NCBI GenBank assembly: GCA_009845835.1
Contig: VXYV01000078.1
Location: forward strand, 1-63,061
Origin: Gammaproteobacteria bacterium
Lineage (GTDB): Bacteria; Pseudomonadota; Gammaproteobacteria; Pseudomonadales; Azotimanducaceae
Reading direction: 5' to 3'
Length of the DNA stretch: 63,061 bases
Shown here: positions 1-9,045 of the stretch, in pieces
How the letters are laid out: each line of letters opens with the position of its first letter
Position numbering within the stretch: the stretch's first letter is position 1
Notes under the pieces: model-generated
What the model was told of the DNA's origin: nothing
Database searches by the model: none
Seen by the model: only the letters and a program-made list of their open reading frames with translations
Program-made: the position numbers and the translations under genes

Positions 1-898
1 TAGACATCGATTCGAATTCACAAAAGAGTCGACTTGTCGATGACATATTTGGGTCTTGGGTTCGCAACGATATAAAAGGGATGGTAGATTCGATCCCACA
101 ACTTTCGTCTGAGGTTCAGGACGCGGCTCGAATACATGGTATTGCTCACTTGTCTCGTGAATCTATAGACGAAGCATTATCACTTTTTGACGACATTGAA
201 AACGAAGCAAAAAAGGGTCAGGCGGCCAGGAACATTGCTCTCTCTTGGGCTGAAGAAGACCCTGAGGCCGCACTGAATTGGGCACAGACCAACCAAAATA
301 CGGAGTCTATCAGATCTCAAGTAACGAGTACGATATTAACCTCCTTAGCGAGTAAATCCCCCCAGAAAGCGTTTGATGTGGCACTAGAGCTCTTCCACTC
401 AATGAAGATGGTGTAGGGCTTGAAGCAAGTGTCCTAGCAACTATGGCTTACACCAATGTCGAGAGAGCTTTAGAGTTGTTGCCAAGAGTTTGAGCAGGGG
501 AAACTCAACAGACCGCATATATGGGCGTGGGCAGCGGCTTAGCTATGCAAGGTAAGACCACCGAAGCCATCGAACTCGGAAAAGATCTACCGGAAGAAGA
601 TCAATTGAACTACTACACAACAGTCGGTACGATGGCGTTAACCGGTTCCTTAATATCGGGAGTCACTGGGCAAGAATTAGAAAAAGATGTATTTGAAACG
701 ATTGATCGCATCCCTCTCGCAGCAGCTCGTTCAAAGATTGCGGTACAAGCAATAATTATGAATCAACTGAGTAAATCCTACAGCGATGAAGAACTAGAGT
801 CATTAAAAGAGTACGTCTCCAAAGAAGACATGGAAGATTTAGAGAAAGAACTGGAAAAATTAGAATCGATACCTTCGATCCCATTTTTAGGACTCTAA
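1..898 (+). pseudogene. Broken W-A-x-x-D-P helical-repeat protein, left end cut
   Basis: The reading frame is already open at the window edge and carries the repeat of the large proteins further right (for example LSWAEEDPEAALNWA). At about 385-395 the frame shifts by one base and continues in the frame of LPLNEDGVGLEASVLATMAY. It then meets an in-frame TGA at 491-493 and reads on to a stop at 896-898. The last stretch (IDRIPLAAARSKIAVQAI, then a Leu/Glu-rich helix) matches the conserved C-terminal end of the paralogs at 1259-3088, 38256-40034 and 40051-41826. So this is the C-terminal part of a fifth family member, with one frameshift and one nonsense codon. It is on the opposite strand to the neighbouring members. 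An assembly error could explain the frameshift but not so easily the TGA as well. Confidence 0.75.
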
Positions 899-1258
899 CA
901 ATCGCTAGTGGTATTAGTGTGTGACTCCAAACTGGGCGAACCGAACTATATGGACCCAAAACAATCTTCCGATCAAACAGGCAGTTTCATGACCACAACG
1001 CGGACAACGAAAGCCATCGGATTAACGTAGCTTGGCGACGGCTTCTAGACAGGCGTATTCAGTTCCGAACTGCTCAGTCCAAGCTAAGTAGCTGGTGTTT
1101 CGATAATTTTTCATCCTCAGTTTCCTTCCAATCTCTATTATGTATCATTATCCAGCGTGTGTCATAACTACATAGGCGTGAAATCTAATTTACACCCGAA
1201 CGCTTAAAGTACGGAGGTTTAAAACGTCTCAATGAAACAGTCAAAATACCCTAAGTGG
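899..1258. other. Intergenic region, no gene seen
   Basis: This 360-base stretch lies between the ends of two converging repeat-protein genes. All frames are interrupted. No tRNA, clear hairpin terminator or insertion-sequence end is visible. It may hold eroded coding sequence, but I could not match it to anything. Confidence 0.4.
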
Positions 1259-3088
1259 TTAATTTGATTCCGACAATTGATCTTTCAAAGACTGCAGGTG
1301 TTGGAGTTGTTGCTCAGTTAGAACATCGCGCGCAAACTCATTACTAGCTAAAGTGCGTTGTACAACAATCAAACGAACTTCGTCAGAGGGTAGCGAATCG
1401 AGACGGTCGATTAATTCACTTACATTATGCGTCGATCCATGCGAGGCAAAACGACCAAAGTAATATTTCTGTAAATCGTCAGACATTTTTTCAGTAATTT
1501 GCATCGCGTCGTCCCAACGATTAGCTTCAATCAAATGTCTTGCTACTGTATTCACTGTAGATCTCTGAGAATTTTTTGGTATCTTGTCAAAATTGGCAAT
1601 GATCAAATCTACTTGTCCTTTTAAACTAATCGCAGAAATCAATCTGTCAAGGAAAATCCAACCTTCTTTCAAATAACGAGACGTTTCAGGTTGTGACAGT
1701 GCGATTTCTAAAGCTCGCTGAGGATCGTCATCTGCTAGATTTGAAAGAACACTATCTAGCATAAACGCGTACTCCTGACTATCTTCGGATTCATTCTCTT
1801 GTAACCAACGATACGCGTCTTCGGGGCTCTGTCGAGCCCAAGACTGAACAAAAGCACGTTTAAGTTCGTTGTCTGCTACCCACGGAATCTCTGACCAAAG
1901 TGGCAGTTGGTCTTGAACAAATTGCGGATCTTGTGAGGCAAGTTGAGAAATAGCGACTGTTGCAGCAAAGCTTCTGTAGCTACGACCAAATGTATCAAGT
2001 TGTTCCATTAATCCGGATGGATCAACCTTTGACCACTCCCTGAATATCGTGCGCTTGATCGAAGTTTTGTCAAAACGATCAACATCTCCCAGTGCATCAT
2101 ACGCCGACTGAGGATCTCGTCGAGCCCATGCTTTAAAAACAATCGGCAACAACCAGTTTTTTTGCTCAGTTGGTAAAGAAACAACATGTTGAAATGCTTC
2201 ATCTGGACGGTATTGCAACACATCCACCAATATCGCATCTAATTGAAATAGTTCAAATCGTTGCCGCGACGCAGCGATTTCATCGAGTATTGAATATCCC
2301 TTCTGATACATCCAAACTCCTAAAATTTCGTGTAACAAATCTTCTTGAAGATAATTCGAAACCGTATCTTGAGTAATTAAGCGCCATGCTTCTCTTGGCT
2401 GGGAAGACAACATTTCAAGTGCTGCATTTTCCTGGAGTATCTCATCCAAATGATGCGTAACATCCTGGTTAGAAGCAACTTTTTTTATCAATGCCAGTTG
2501 ATTTGGTTTCACACGCAGAATCGCGCGAACAGCGACTTTCCGCAAATTGCCACTTAACTGTTCAGTAGCTTTCAGAGCAGCCTCAATGTCAGTAGAACTC
2601 CACGTGGAAAAAATAACAGATACTGTGTCACTCCATTCTGATGGGGGTAAATGTTCGACGATACCTAGCGTTACCTCTGGATCGAATCTTACCAGTTCAG
2701 CAATCACCAATTCCCTCAGTGTTTGAGTCGGTATCGTTTCCTCAAACTGCTCAGCTCTAAAAATCAGATCTGCTATACCACGTAGGTCTGATGGATTGAA
2801 TTCTTCCAGTAAGTCATCGGGGCCGTCTGTCAAACCTAATGCTACTTGAATCGTGTTCACATAATCTGAATTATTTATAACAATTCCACTAGTGGATGGA
2901 TTTTGCGTTTTTCCGAGATCTATGTCTTCAGATTTGTTAGTAACGTTATTCCAATTAAAAAGATGTGATAGCAAGAAGAAACCAAGTACTCCAATTGAAA
3001 CACCCAATAGTAGACCGAGACCAATAATTTTGGTCTTGGTTCTTTTATTTAAAAATGCCGTTTGAGTTTCAGAATTCATTGGAACCAA
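1259..3088 (-). CDS. Membrane-anchored W-A-x-x-D-P helical-repeat protein
   Basis: This 609-residue protein has one membrane helix near residues 21-43 (Leu/Gly/Phe-rich, after a Lys/Arg-rich start), so the bulk probably faces the periplasm. The body is a string of roughly 30-36-residue alpha-helical units marked by an aromatic, a small residue and an Asp-Pro pair: AWARRDPQSAYDAL, EWSKVDPSGLMEQL, SWARQSPEDAYRWL. The end (LDSLPSDEVRLIVVQRTL and a Leu-rich helix) is shared with the paralogs in this window. The fold is probably an alpha-solenoid of the TPR/HEAT kind. Function is unknown; a binding scaffold is an inference. It lies 24 bases downstream of the corrected end of the frameshifted paralog at 3113-4899, so the two probably form an operon. 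The same tandem pairing recurs at 38.3-41.8 kb. Confidence 0.8.
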   Translation of the reverse strand: MVPMNSETQTAFLNKRTKTKIIGLGLLLGVSIGVLGFFLLSHLFNWNNVTNKSEDIDLGKTQNPSTSGIVINNSDYVNTIQVALGLTDGPDDLLEEFNPSDLRGIADLIFRAEQFEETIPTQTLRELVIAELVRFDPEVTLGIVEHLPPSEWSDTVSVIFSTWSSTDIEAALKATEQLSGNLRKVAVRAILRVKPNQLALIKKVASNQDVTHHLDEILQENAALEMLSSQPREAWRLITQDTVSNYLQEDLLHEILGVWMYQKGYSILDEIAASRQRFELFQLDAILVDVLQYRPDEAFQHVVSLPTEQKNWLLPIVFKAWARRDPQSAYDALGDVDRFDKTSIKRTIFREWSKVDPSGLMEQLDTFGRSYRSFAATVAISQLASQDPQFVQDQLPLWSEIPWVADNELKRAFVQSWARQSPEDAYRWLQENESEDSQEYAFMLDSVLSNLADDDPQRALEIALSQPETSRYLKEGWIFLDRLISAISLKGQVDLIIANFDKIPKNSQRSTVNTVARHLIEANRWDDAMQITEKMSDDLQKYYFGRFASHGSTHNVSELIDRLDSLPSDEVRLIVVQRTLASNEFARDVLTEQQLQHLQSLKDQLSESN

Positions 3089-3112
3089 CCAATAGTGGTT
3101 TGACTTTCACAA

Positions 3113-4899
3113 TTACTTGTTGGTGCCTTTTTCGAGGTTATCGAAGACATCCAGTAGAGCAACTTCTTCGATAGTGAGCCTCGGGTTTCTGATATTTAAC
3201 TGTTTTGTCTTCTGTGCAACCACACTTGCGTGTTCCGGCGAAAGTCTATTGATGTGTGTGTTAATTGTTTCAGGACTATTGTTAAACCAACTGAAGGTAA
3301 GTTCCCCGAAAAATAACTCGTTTGGAGATCTCGTGGTAATTCCTCTCCCAGTCTCAGCGCTTCGTCAATCGCGTTCCATGAAACCATCACTCTACCTACG
3401 TTGAGATAGGCAATTCCTTGCGCCGATTGGCTGACCTTTTCAAGCAAATTCTTAACCTGTTCAAAATCAATACTCTTTGCGGCTGATTCAACAACTTTCG
3501 CTTCAAGTGACAGTAGCGAACCACCATATTCGGACTTGTCATGGTGTTGTGCCAACATCAAGGCTTGCTCAGCATCGAAGGTCGCTAAATGTGGGAGTAC
3601 ATGACCTAATAACCTAAAAAGTTCATTTTCGTCATCATTTTTCGATGACAAAATCCAATTTGCCACAGCCGAAGGGTCCTCTTGAGTCCAATCGATACAT
3701 AGAAATTCCTGTGCAAGCGCGATATTTTCTCCTTGCTCCTCCAGCTGGTATAGGAAATTTATTGCCTCGTCAGCTCCGTATCGCTGATAGACTCGACGGA
3801 TAGACCAAGAGATAGTTCCTCTTCGATGCTCAGTTCGAACACTTTGAATGTTTTCTAATACTGTTTTTGGTTCTCGTATTGACCACGAATCTATAAACCA
3901 ACTGTACAACCATCCTCGACCATCATCGATCTCAGAATCCGTGACTACTTGGAGCGCTAGCTCAAAATCTTGTTTGCTCCAGGTTTCCAACACGGCTTTT
4001 ACCAAAAGGTCCTTTAACTCGGATGATTCAGTAGGCAATAGAGACCACATGTACTGAGGATCGTGTACTGACATAGTTTCGACAAGTTTCCTGAGCACCT
4101 TTAGCGAAACATCACTTTCTCTATAACGTTCCTTGATCATGTTTAAGAATTGCGGGAAAATTTCAATACCTCCCTGAGTAAACCAACTGTCTGCTATCGT
4201 AATGAACAAGTCTTCTTGTTTAGCATCTCTGATGCTATCCGAAAACACCAAATCAAACGCTTTGACTGGGTCGTTAAGCAATGCCATGACCCTTAATTCA
4301 GCCGAGACTAGGTCTACTTCACGTACAATTCCCAATGATTCAGCGATCTGTTGTAGTTCACTCTTATCGGCCTCTGTTTCGACGATAGCTGTTAAAGCTG
4401 TTTTTCGTGGTGTTCCACGTAAAAAGACAGCAGCTTGAACAGCTTGACAGAAATCTTGAGACGCCCACTCTCTGAATACAAGTTTGACAAGTCTCGACCA
4501 GCGGTTATATTCAAATTCCCAAACTTTTTCGAGTGCTTTTGGTGGATCAATTGATGCGATAGTCTCAATCAGTACGTCTTGAACTTCAGCTTTAACTTGG
4601 AATTGGTTTATTTCTTGACTTTGATCGAGTAACGTTAAGAGAAACGAAACGTCTTGCCTGATTAGATCACGTCTGAATTGAACATTTCGAAGTAACGGGC
4701 TATCGACGGTTACGATGTCATTTAAATCTACAACACCTCGTACGTCCATTGATGAAACCGGAGCTACCTGACTCTCGAGATTGTCTTTTCCAACGTATGT
4801 CGGTTCAAAAAGTCCTATACCTAATCCAATCAAAAGAGCTGCTATAAAGCCACCGAAAATTCCTGTGACCAAAGCAATACAAAATAAATTATTTCTCAT
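3113..4899 (-). pseudogene. W-A-x-x-D-P helical-repeat protein with a C-terminal frameshift
   Basis: The main frame runs from ATG 4899 to a stop at 3196 (567 residues) and ends in an unrelated-looking tail, VWLHRRQNS. Between about 3302 and 3315, where CCCC and AAAAA runs lie, the other minus-strand frame takes over and reads FSWFNNSPETINTHINRL, then LTIEEVALLDVFDNLEKG, to a TAA at 3113-3115. That tail matches the conserved C-terminus of the paralogs and restores a length of about 595 residues against their 591-609. The N-terminal membrane helix spans about residues 5-28. A one-base indel, genuine or from the assembly, therefore separates body and tail. If it is an assembly error, this is an intact gene. 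Confidence 0.75.
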
Positions 4900-5157
4900 C
4901 TAAGCGTTTTGCATGAGTATATGATTACGCAAGTAATAATAACCGATCGTTAGCTACTGTCTGTCCCGAAATCTGAAGCAACTATTCAACACTCACTCGA
5001 ACAGGTAGACTTCGAGAAAACGCTAGTGCGAACTAAATTGAGATTTCACAGTTATACCGAAAGGCAAGAATCTGTCGTCAGCAGGAACTTTCCAACTTCA
5101 CGAATATAATTTTTATATTGTTTACAGATCATAAACCAAACAAAAGAACTCAACGAC

Positions 5158-5520
5158 ATGTCGATAGAACACTTCGAACCGAATCAACTCTCGGTCTCCG
5201 ATCGAGCCTTAGCTCACTTAGCCAAACAAGCCGAACAACATGACTCAAAAGCAGTTGTTTTAGGAGTCAAAGAAACCGGGTGTAACGGTTACATGTATGA
5301 GTTATCCTACTTGGACGAAAATACTGCCCCAGCCGAACTGGACTGCTTGACGTTTGCAAACGGAATCGAAATCTACATCCAACCTTCTAACTGGGACCTA
5401 GTGCGCGGTACCAGGATCGATTTAGTCACTGAAGGACTCAACACTACCTTGAAATTTGCTAATCCCAATGCAGATGGATTCTGCGGATGCGGTGAGAGTT
5501 TTTCAATCAGTGGAACGTAA
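5158..5520 (+). CDS. sufA: A-type iron-sulfur cluster carrier (SufA/IscA family)
   Basis: The 120-residue protein has the three cysteines of A-type carriers: Cys42 in GCNGYMYEL and the pair Cys109/Cys111 in GFCGCGESF. These bind iron or a [2Fe-2S]/[4Fe-4S] cluster for transfer to apo-enzymes in the cytoplasm. Length and spacing suit the family. The gene overlaps the start of sufT, and sufE follows, giving a compact sufA-sufT-sufE unit without sufB, sufC, sufD or sufS in view. SufA and IscA cannot be told apart by motif; I chose sufA because of the neighbours. The start is the ATG at 5158. Confidence 0.88.
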   Translation: MSIEHFEPNQLSVSDRALAHLAKQAEQHDSKAVVLGVKETGCNGYMYELSYLDENTAPAELDCLTFANGIEIYIQPSNWDLVRGTRIDLVTEGLNTTLKFANPNADGFCGCGESFSISGT

Positions 5521-6034
5521 ACTTATTCCAGTAAAACGAGAGGTAGTAGCTCGTCTCGTTCCCACCGGCGATAAAGTTCGAATCCCCGCTGGCGTATTTG
5601 TAACCCTAACACAAACCCTAGGTGGCACCTATACCGTAATTTTTAATGGCAATATGGCACGTATTGATGGTGAAAATGCCGACGCGATCGGTTTCGAACC
5701 AGAACATTTAACTTTCGACGAGCCTCAAGACGATTCCATCGTAGAAGATCACGTTTGGCAAACTCTACGCACCGTCTTCGACCCTGAAATTCCAGTGAAT
5801 GTGGTGGACTTGGGATTAATCTACCAGGTAGAAATTGTCGAACACTCAGTTAATGTCAAAATGACTCTCACTTCACCTGCTTGTGGAATGGGACCAGTCT
5901 TGGTTCAAGATATCGAAGAACGTCTGGCGCGTGTACCTAACGTAGACGAGGTCAAAGTCGACATTGTCTTTGAACCACCGTGGAGTCGTGAACACATGAG
6001 CGAAGAAGCACAGATCAACTTAGGATTGTTCTAA
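5474..6034 (+). CDS. sufT: SufT, putative Fe-S assembly protein (MIP18/DUF59 family)
   Basis: The C-terminal half is a DUF59/MIP18 domain with FDPEIPVNVVDLGLIYQVEI and the cysteine motif TSPACGMGP. The N-terminal half (PTGDKVRIPAGVFVTLTQTL and GGTYTVIFNGNMARIDG) is the extension typical of SufT. SufT proteins help mature Fe-S clusters, especially under high demand. The start is uncertain. In-frame candidates are TTG 5456, ATG 5474 and GTG 5492, all inside the 3' end of sufA and none with a good Shine-Dalgarno sequence. Translational coupling to sufA is likely. I give the ATG; GTG 5492 would begin right at the conserved part. Confidence 0.85.
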   Translation: MDSADAVRVFQSVERKLIPVKREVVARLVPTGDKVRIPAGVFVTLTQTLGGTYTVIFNGNMARIDGENADAIGFEPEHLTFDEPQDDSIVEDHVWQTLRTVFDPEIPVNVVDLGLIYQVEIVEHSVNVKMTLTSPACGMGPVLVQDIEERLARVPNVDEVKVDIVFEPPWSREHMSEEAQINLGLF

Positions 6035-6036
6035 GG

Positions 6037-6453
6037 TTGCCCCCTCTACTCACTGAAATCGTCGATACACTTGAAATCTTGGATGGCTGGGAAGAAAAGT
6101 ATCGTTACATTCTCGATCTTGGCAAGTCCTTGCCTACTTTACCCGAAGCAGCTCGTATCGAATCCAATCTGGTTCGTGGTTGCCAAAGTCAAGTGTGGTT
6201 AACGTCGGAGTACGACGAACACAATACCGTTTTGAGTTTCTATACTGACAGCGATGCCCACATCGTAAAAGGATTACTCGCGATTGTTTTATCGGTTTAT
6301 TCGGGGAATACTGCAAAACATATTCTCGACTACGACATCGAAGCACTATTCTCAAAGCTGGACATCTTATCCCATTTATCTCCCATTCGAGGAAATGGTC
6401 TACGATCTATCGTCCAAGAAATTAGAAAAATCGCGAGCATTCACGTCGATTGA
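6037..6453 (+). CDS. sufE: SufE cysteine desulfuration protein
   Basis: This 138-residue protein matches the SufE family. The N-terminal part has DGWEEKYRYILDLGKSLP, then NLVRGCQSQVWL with the sulfur-accepting Cys49. SufE takes the persulfide from the cysteine desulfurase SufS and passes it to the scaffold. The start is TTG 6037, two bases after the sufT stop, so it is probably translated with the upstream genes. No sufS is present in the window. Confidence 0.9.
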   Translation: MPPLLTEIVDTLEILDGWEEKYRYILDLGKSLPTLPEAARIESNLVRGCQSQVWLTSEYDEHNTVLSFYTDSDAHIVKGLLAIVLSVYSGNTAKHILDYDIEALFSKLDILSHLSPIRGNGLRSIVQEIRKIASIHVD

Positions 6454-6529
6454 CACGTGAGCAACTCGTCAATTTCTATACGATAGAGAAACGGTGTCTT
6501 TGAGTAACTTGCCTTAGCAAAGGTCCCTT

Positions 6530-7404
6530 GTGGAACGAATCACAAAGTACGTCTCAGTACTTTCCTATCCCTATACTATCGTCAGCTCTTTGTTGTTGTT
6601 TACTCTCTGTACACAACACTTGACACACCTCTGGTCTGCATATAAGTAGGGTACGGCGCGATCGTCATCTCACTCCATGAGTGGAAGTTTCCTTTTTCGC
6701 GAAGTTGGTATCCCGACTTTATTGACCTATCCAACGATACTATCTACTTGGTATTGGGTCAAGGCGCACTTGAATGGTTGTTAATGTTTGGTGCTTTGTT
6801 CTTGACCACGACACTAGCCACCATCACACCATGGCGATGGGAGTCTCTTTGGATTCACGACAGCCCTTTGTGGATGCAAGCCGTTGCGATGTTAGTCGTC
6901 GGTGACTTCTTTCGATATTGGCTACATCGCGCGTTCCACCGATTTCAATGGATGTGGCGATTACATACCGTACACCATTCACCAAAACGTTTATATTGGG
7001 TGAACGTAGGACGCTTCCATCCCTTCGAACAAGCATTACAATTTGTGGTGGATGCTTTCGTGTTCATACTGCTAGGAGTTCAAGTTGAGGTGTTTAGCAT
7101 CTACTTCGTCTTCTATGCAGTTAACGGGTTCTACCAACACTCCAACTGTCTGGTTAGACTAGGTTGGCTCAATTGGATTATTGCGGGACCAGAGTTACAT
7201 CGTTGGCACCACTCACTTGATGTTGAGAAATCTAACCACAACTACGGCAACAACCTAATACTGTGGGACCTGATATTTGGTACAAGATATCTACCAAAGA
7301 CGCGCAAGGTAGACAATTTAGGAGTATCACTTCCCAATTTCCCGGTGAGTATTCACAAACAATTCGTTGCTCCTTTTGATCGCAAATTGTTTCCTTCGTC
7401 GTGA
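6530..7404 (+). pseudogene. Sterol desaturase / fatty acid hydroxylase family protein, N-terminus frameshifted
   Basis: The core, readable from TTG 6748, has the di-iron histidine clusters of this membrane family: HRAFH (core residues 60-64), HTVHH (73-77) and HRWHH (151-155). The same frame stays open upstream to 6646 and reads EWKFPFSRSWYPDFIDLSND, which resembles the usual region before the histidine clusters, so TTG 6748 is not the true start. A second frame begins at GTG 6530 (VERITKYVSVLSYPYTIVSS, then a Leu-rich membrane segment) and reaches a TAG at 6647-6649, exactly where the first frame opens. Joining them with a one-base correction near 6645 gives about 291 residues, a normal length. 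It is either a real frameshift or an assembly indel. The enzyme would act on a lipid at the membrane. The GH3 gene overlaps its stop by four bases. Confidence 0.72.
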
Positions 7405-9032
7405 AACCTCCCTCAAGACTATCCTACGAACTGTTCAAGCAAGTTCTGTCACTCAAAGCTAAATCGAATTACAAAGCATTACTCAATGCAACCAAGAACC
7501 CAAGAGAAACCCAGTCAGCGACATTATTGAGTATTCTGGGTCAAAATGCTTCAACGGATTACGGGAGAGCTTGTGAATTTGCATCCATTACCTCAACTGA
7601 AGATTTTCAGCAACGTGTTCCCATCGCTACGTTCGAACACCTTCGACCTTACATCAATCAGCAGCGAAAGCTCGGTACTACCTCATTAACGCAAGAAACT
7701 CCCATTTATTTCAATCGAACCAGTGGCACAACGGGAACTCCCAAAGATGTACCCATTACTCCAACAACACTACTAGAAATTCAGCAACTGTCTCAAGTCA
7801 ATGCTTACGTCCTAGCCAGTCAATCGAATGTCTTGCGACACAAGATATTTGCCATTGGTGGCGCGGAGGTCGAAGATCGCACTGAACAAGGAATCCCGAT
7901 TGGATCCGCATCGGGAATGCTGTATCGTCAACAATCGAAATTTGTGAGTTCTAGATACGTGCTGCAACCTGAGGTATTTGACATTAAAGACATTGAGTTG
8001 AGATACCTAGTCTGTGCTATTTTGGGAGTGCGAGAAAGGTTTGTATCGACCATCGTAGCTGCTAACCCTTCCACTTTGATACGTCTCTGTTCGATCATTA
8101 ACTTACGACGCGACGAGATAATCAAAGCTGTGATGGACCACCAGTTCCCAGATGCAGCTAATCGAGTATCCTTACCTCGAATCAATCGTTCTCGATTATC
8201 GGAATTGAAAACCCTATTTGAAAACCGCGAGCAAGTAACGTTTGAACACATTTGGCCCGAATTACAAGGAGTCATAGCCTGGGGTGGTGGCAGTTGTGGC
8301 TTTGCCTTAGACAATTTAAGTCCGTTACTACCTTCCACCTGTCGGTTCATCGAAATGGGGTATCTCTCGAGTGAATTTCGCGGTACCATCAATATAGATC
8401 TGCGAAACAATGTGTGTATACCACCGTTGCACCATACGTTCTTTGAATTTGTGGAACAAGACGATTGGGAAAACGAAAGAAAGCAAACCCTGCATCTACA
8501 CGAACTCGAACTTGGAAAGAGTTATTACATTTTTGCAACGACATCGAACGGTCTTTATCGGTACGACATTAATGACATTGTGAGAGTTATTGGCTTTGTC
8601 AACGCGACGCCAGCGCTTGAGTTTGTACAAAAAGGTCGTGGAACTACCAATATCACCGGTGAGAAAGTTACCGAACAGCAAGTACTACTATGTATGCAGT
8701 TCTTGCGTCGAGAGTATGATTTAAAACCGGTTTTTTTCATCGTCCTAGCAGACGAGCAAACAGCACGTTACTTACTATGTATCGAAACTAAATCCTCCTA
8801 TGATGAGACCAAGATATCAACTGAATTCGATACCAAGCTACAACAACTAAATATTGAGTACAAATCGAAACGAGAAAGCCAGCGACTTGCCCCGATGATT
8901 GCGCGCCGTCTGACTGAAGGTACTGGAGTAGCTTTCCACAATCAACGTGTCGCCGACGGGCAACGAGCTTCCCAGTTCAAATATCCTCATTTGCTGTATC
9001 TGAATGAATTTCCCTCAAACTATTTAGCTTAA
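7401..9032 (+). CDS. GH3 (auxin-responsive promoter) family acyl-acid amido synthetase
   Basis: The 543-residue protein carries the adenylate-forming motif FNRTSGTTGTPKDVPIT near residues 104-120. It has the overall length of GH3 enzymes, including the later GLYRYDINDIVRV and QKGRGTTNITGEKVTE segments. GH3 proteins of the ANL superfamily activate carboxylic acids as acyl-AMP and, in plants, join them to amino acids. The bacterial substrates are largely unknown. The start is GTG 7401, overlapping the hydroxylase gene, and the epimerase gene follows 13 bases after the stop. This suggests a three-step pathway on one lipid or acid substrate, which is an inference from gene order. Confidence 0.85.
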   Translation: MKPPSRLSYELFKQVLSLKAKSNYKALLNATKNPRETQSATLLSILGQNASTDYGRACEFASITSTEDFQQRVPIATFEHLRPYINQQRKLGTTSLTQETPIYFNRTSGTTGTPKDVPITPTTLLEIQQLSQVNAYVLASQSNVLRHKIFAIGGAEVEDRTEQGIPIGSASGMLYRQQSKFVSSRYVLQPEVFDIKDIELRYLVCAILGVRERFVSTIVAANPSTLIRLCSIINLRRDEIIKAVMDHQFPDAANRVSLPRINRSRLSELKTLFENREQVTFEHIWPELQGVIAWGGGSCGFALDNLSPLLPSTCRFIEMGYLSSEFRGTINIDLRNNVCIPPLHHTFFEFVEQDDWENERKQTLHLHELELGKSYYIFATTSNGLYRYDINDIVRVIGFVNATPALEFVQKGRGTTNITGEKVTEQQVLLCMQFLRREYDLKPVFFIVLADEQTARYLLCIETKSSYDETKISTEFDTKLQQLNIEYKSKRESQRLAPMIARRLTEGTGVAFHNQRVADGQRASQFKYPHLLYLNEFPSNYLA

Positions 9033-9045
9033 CAACAGGGACAAC

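Noticed and set aside
6748-7404. Complete sterol-desaturase gene starting at TTG 6748
   Set aside because: The coding signal and family-like sequence extend upstream of this codon, so this start would truncate the protein.
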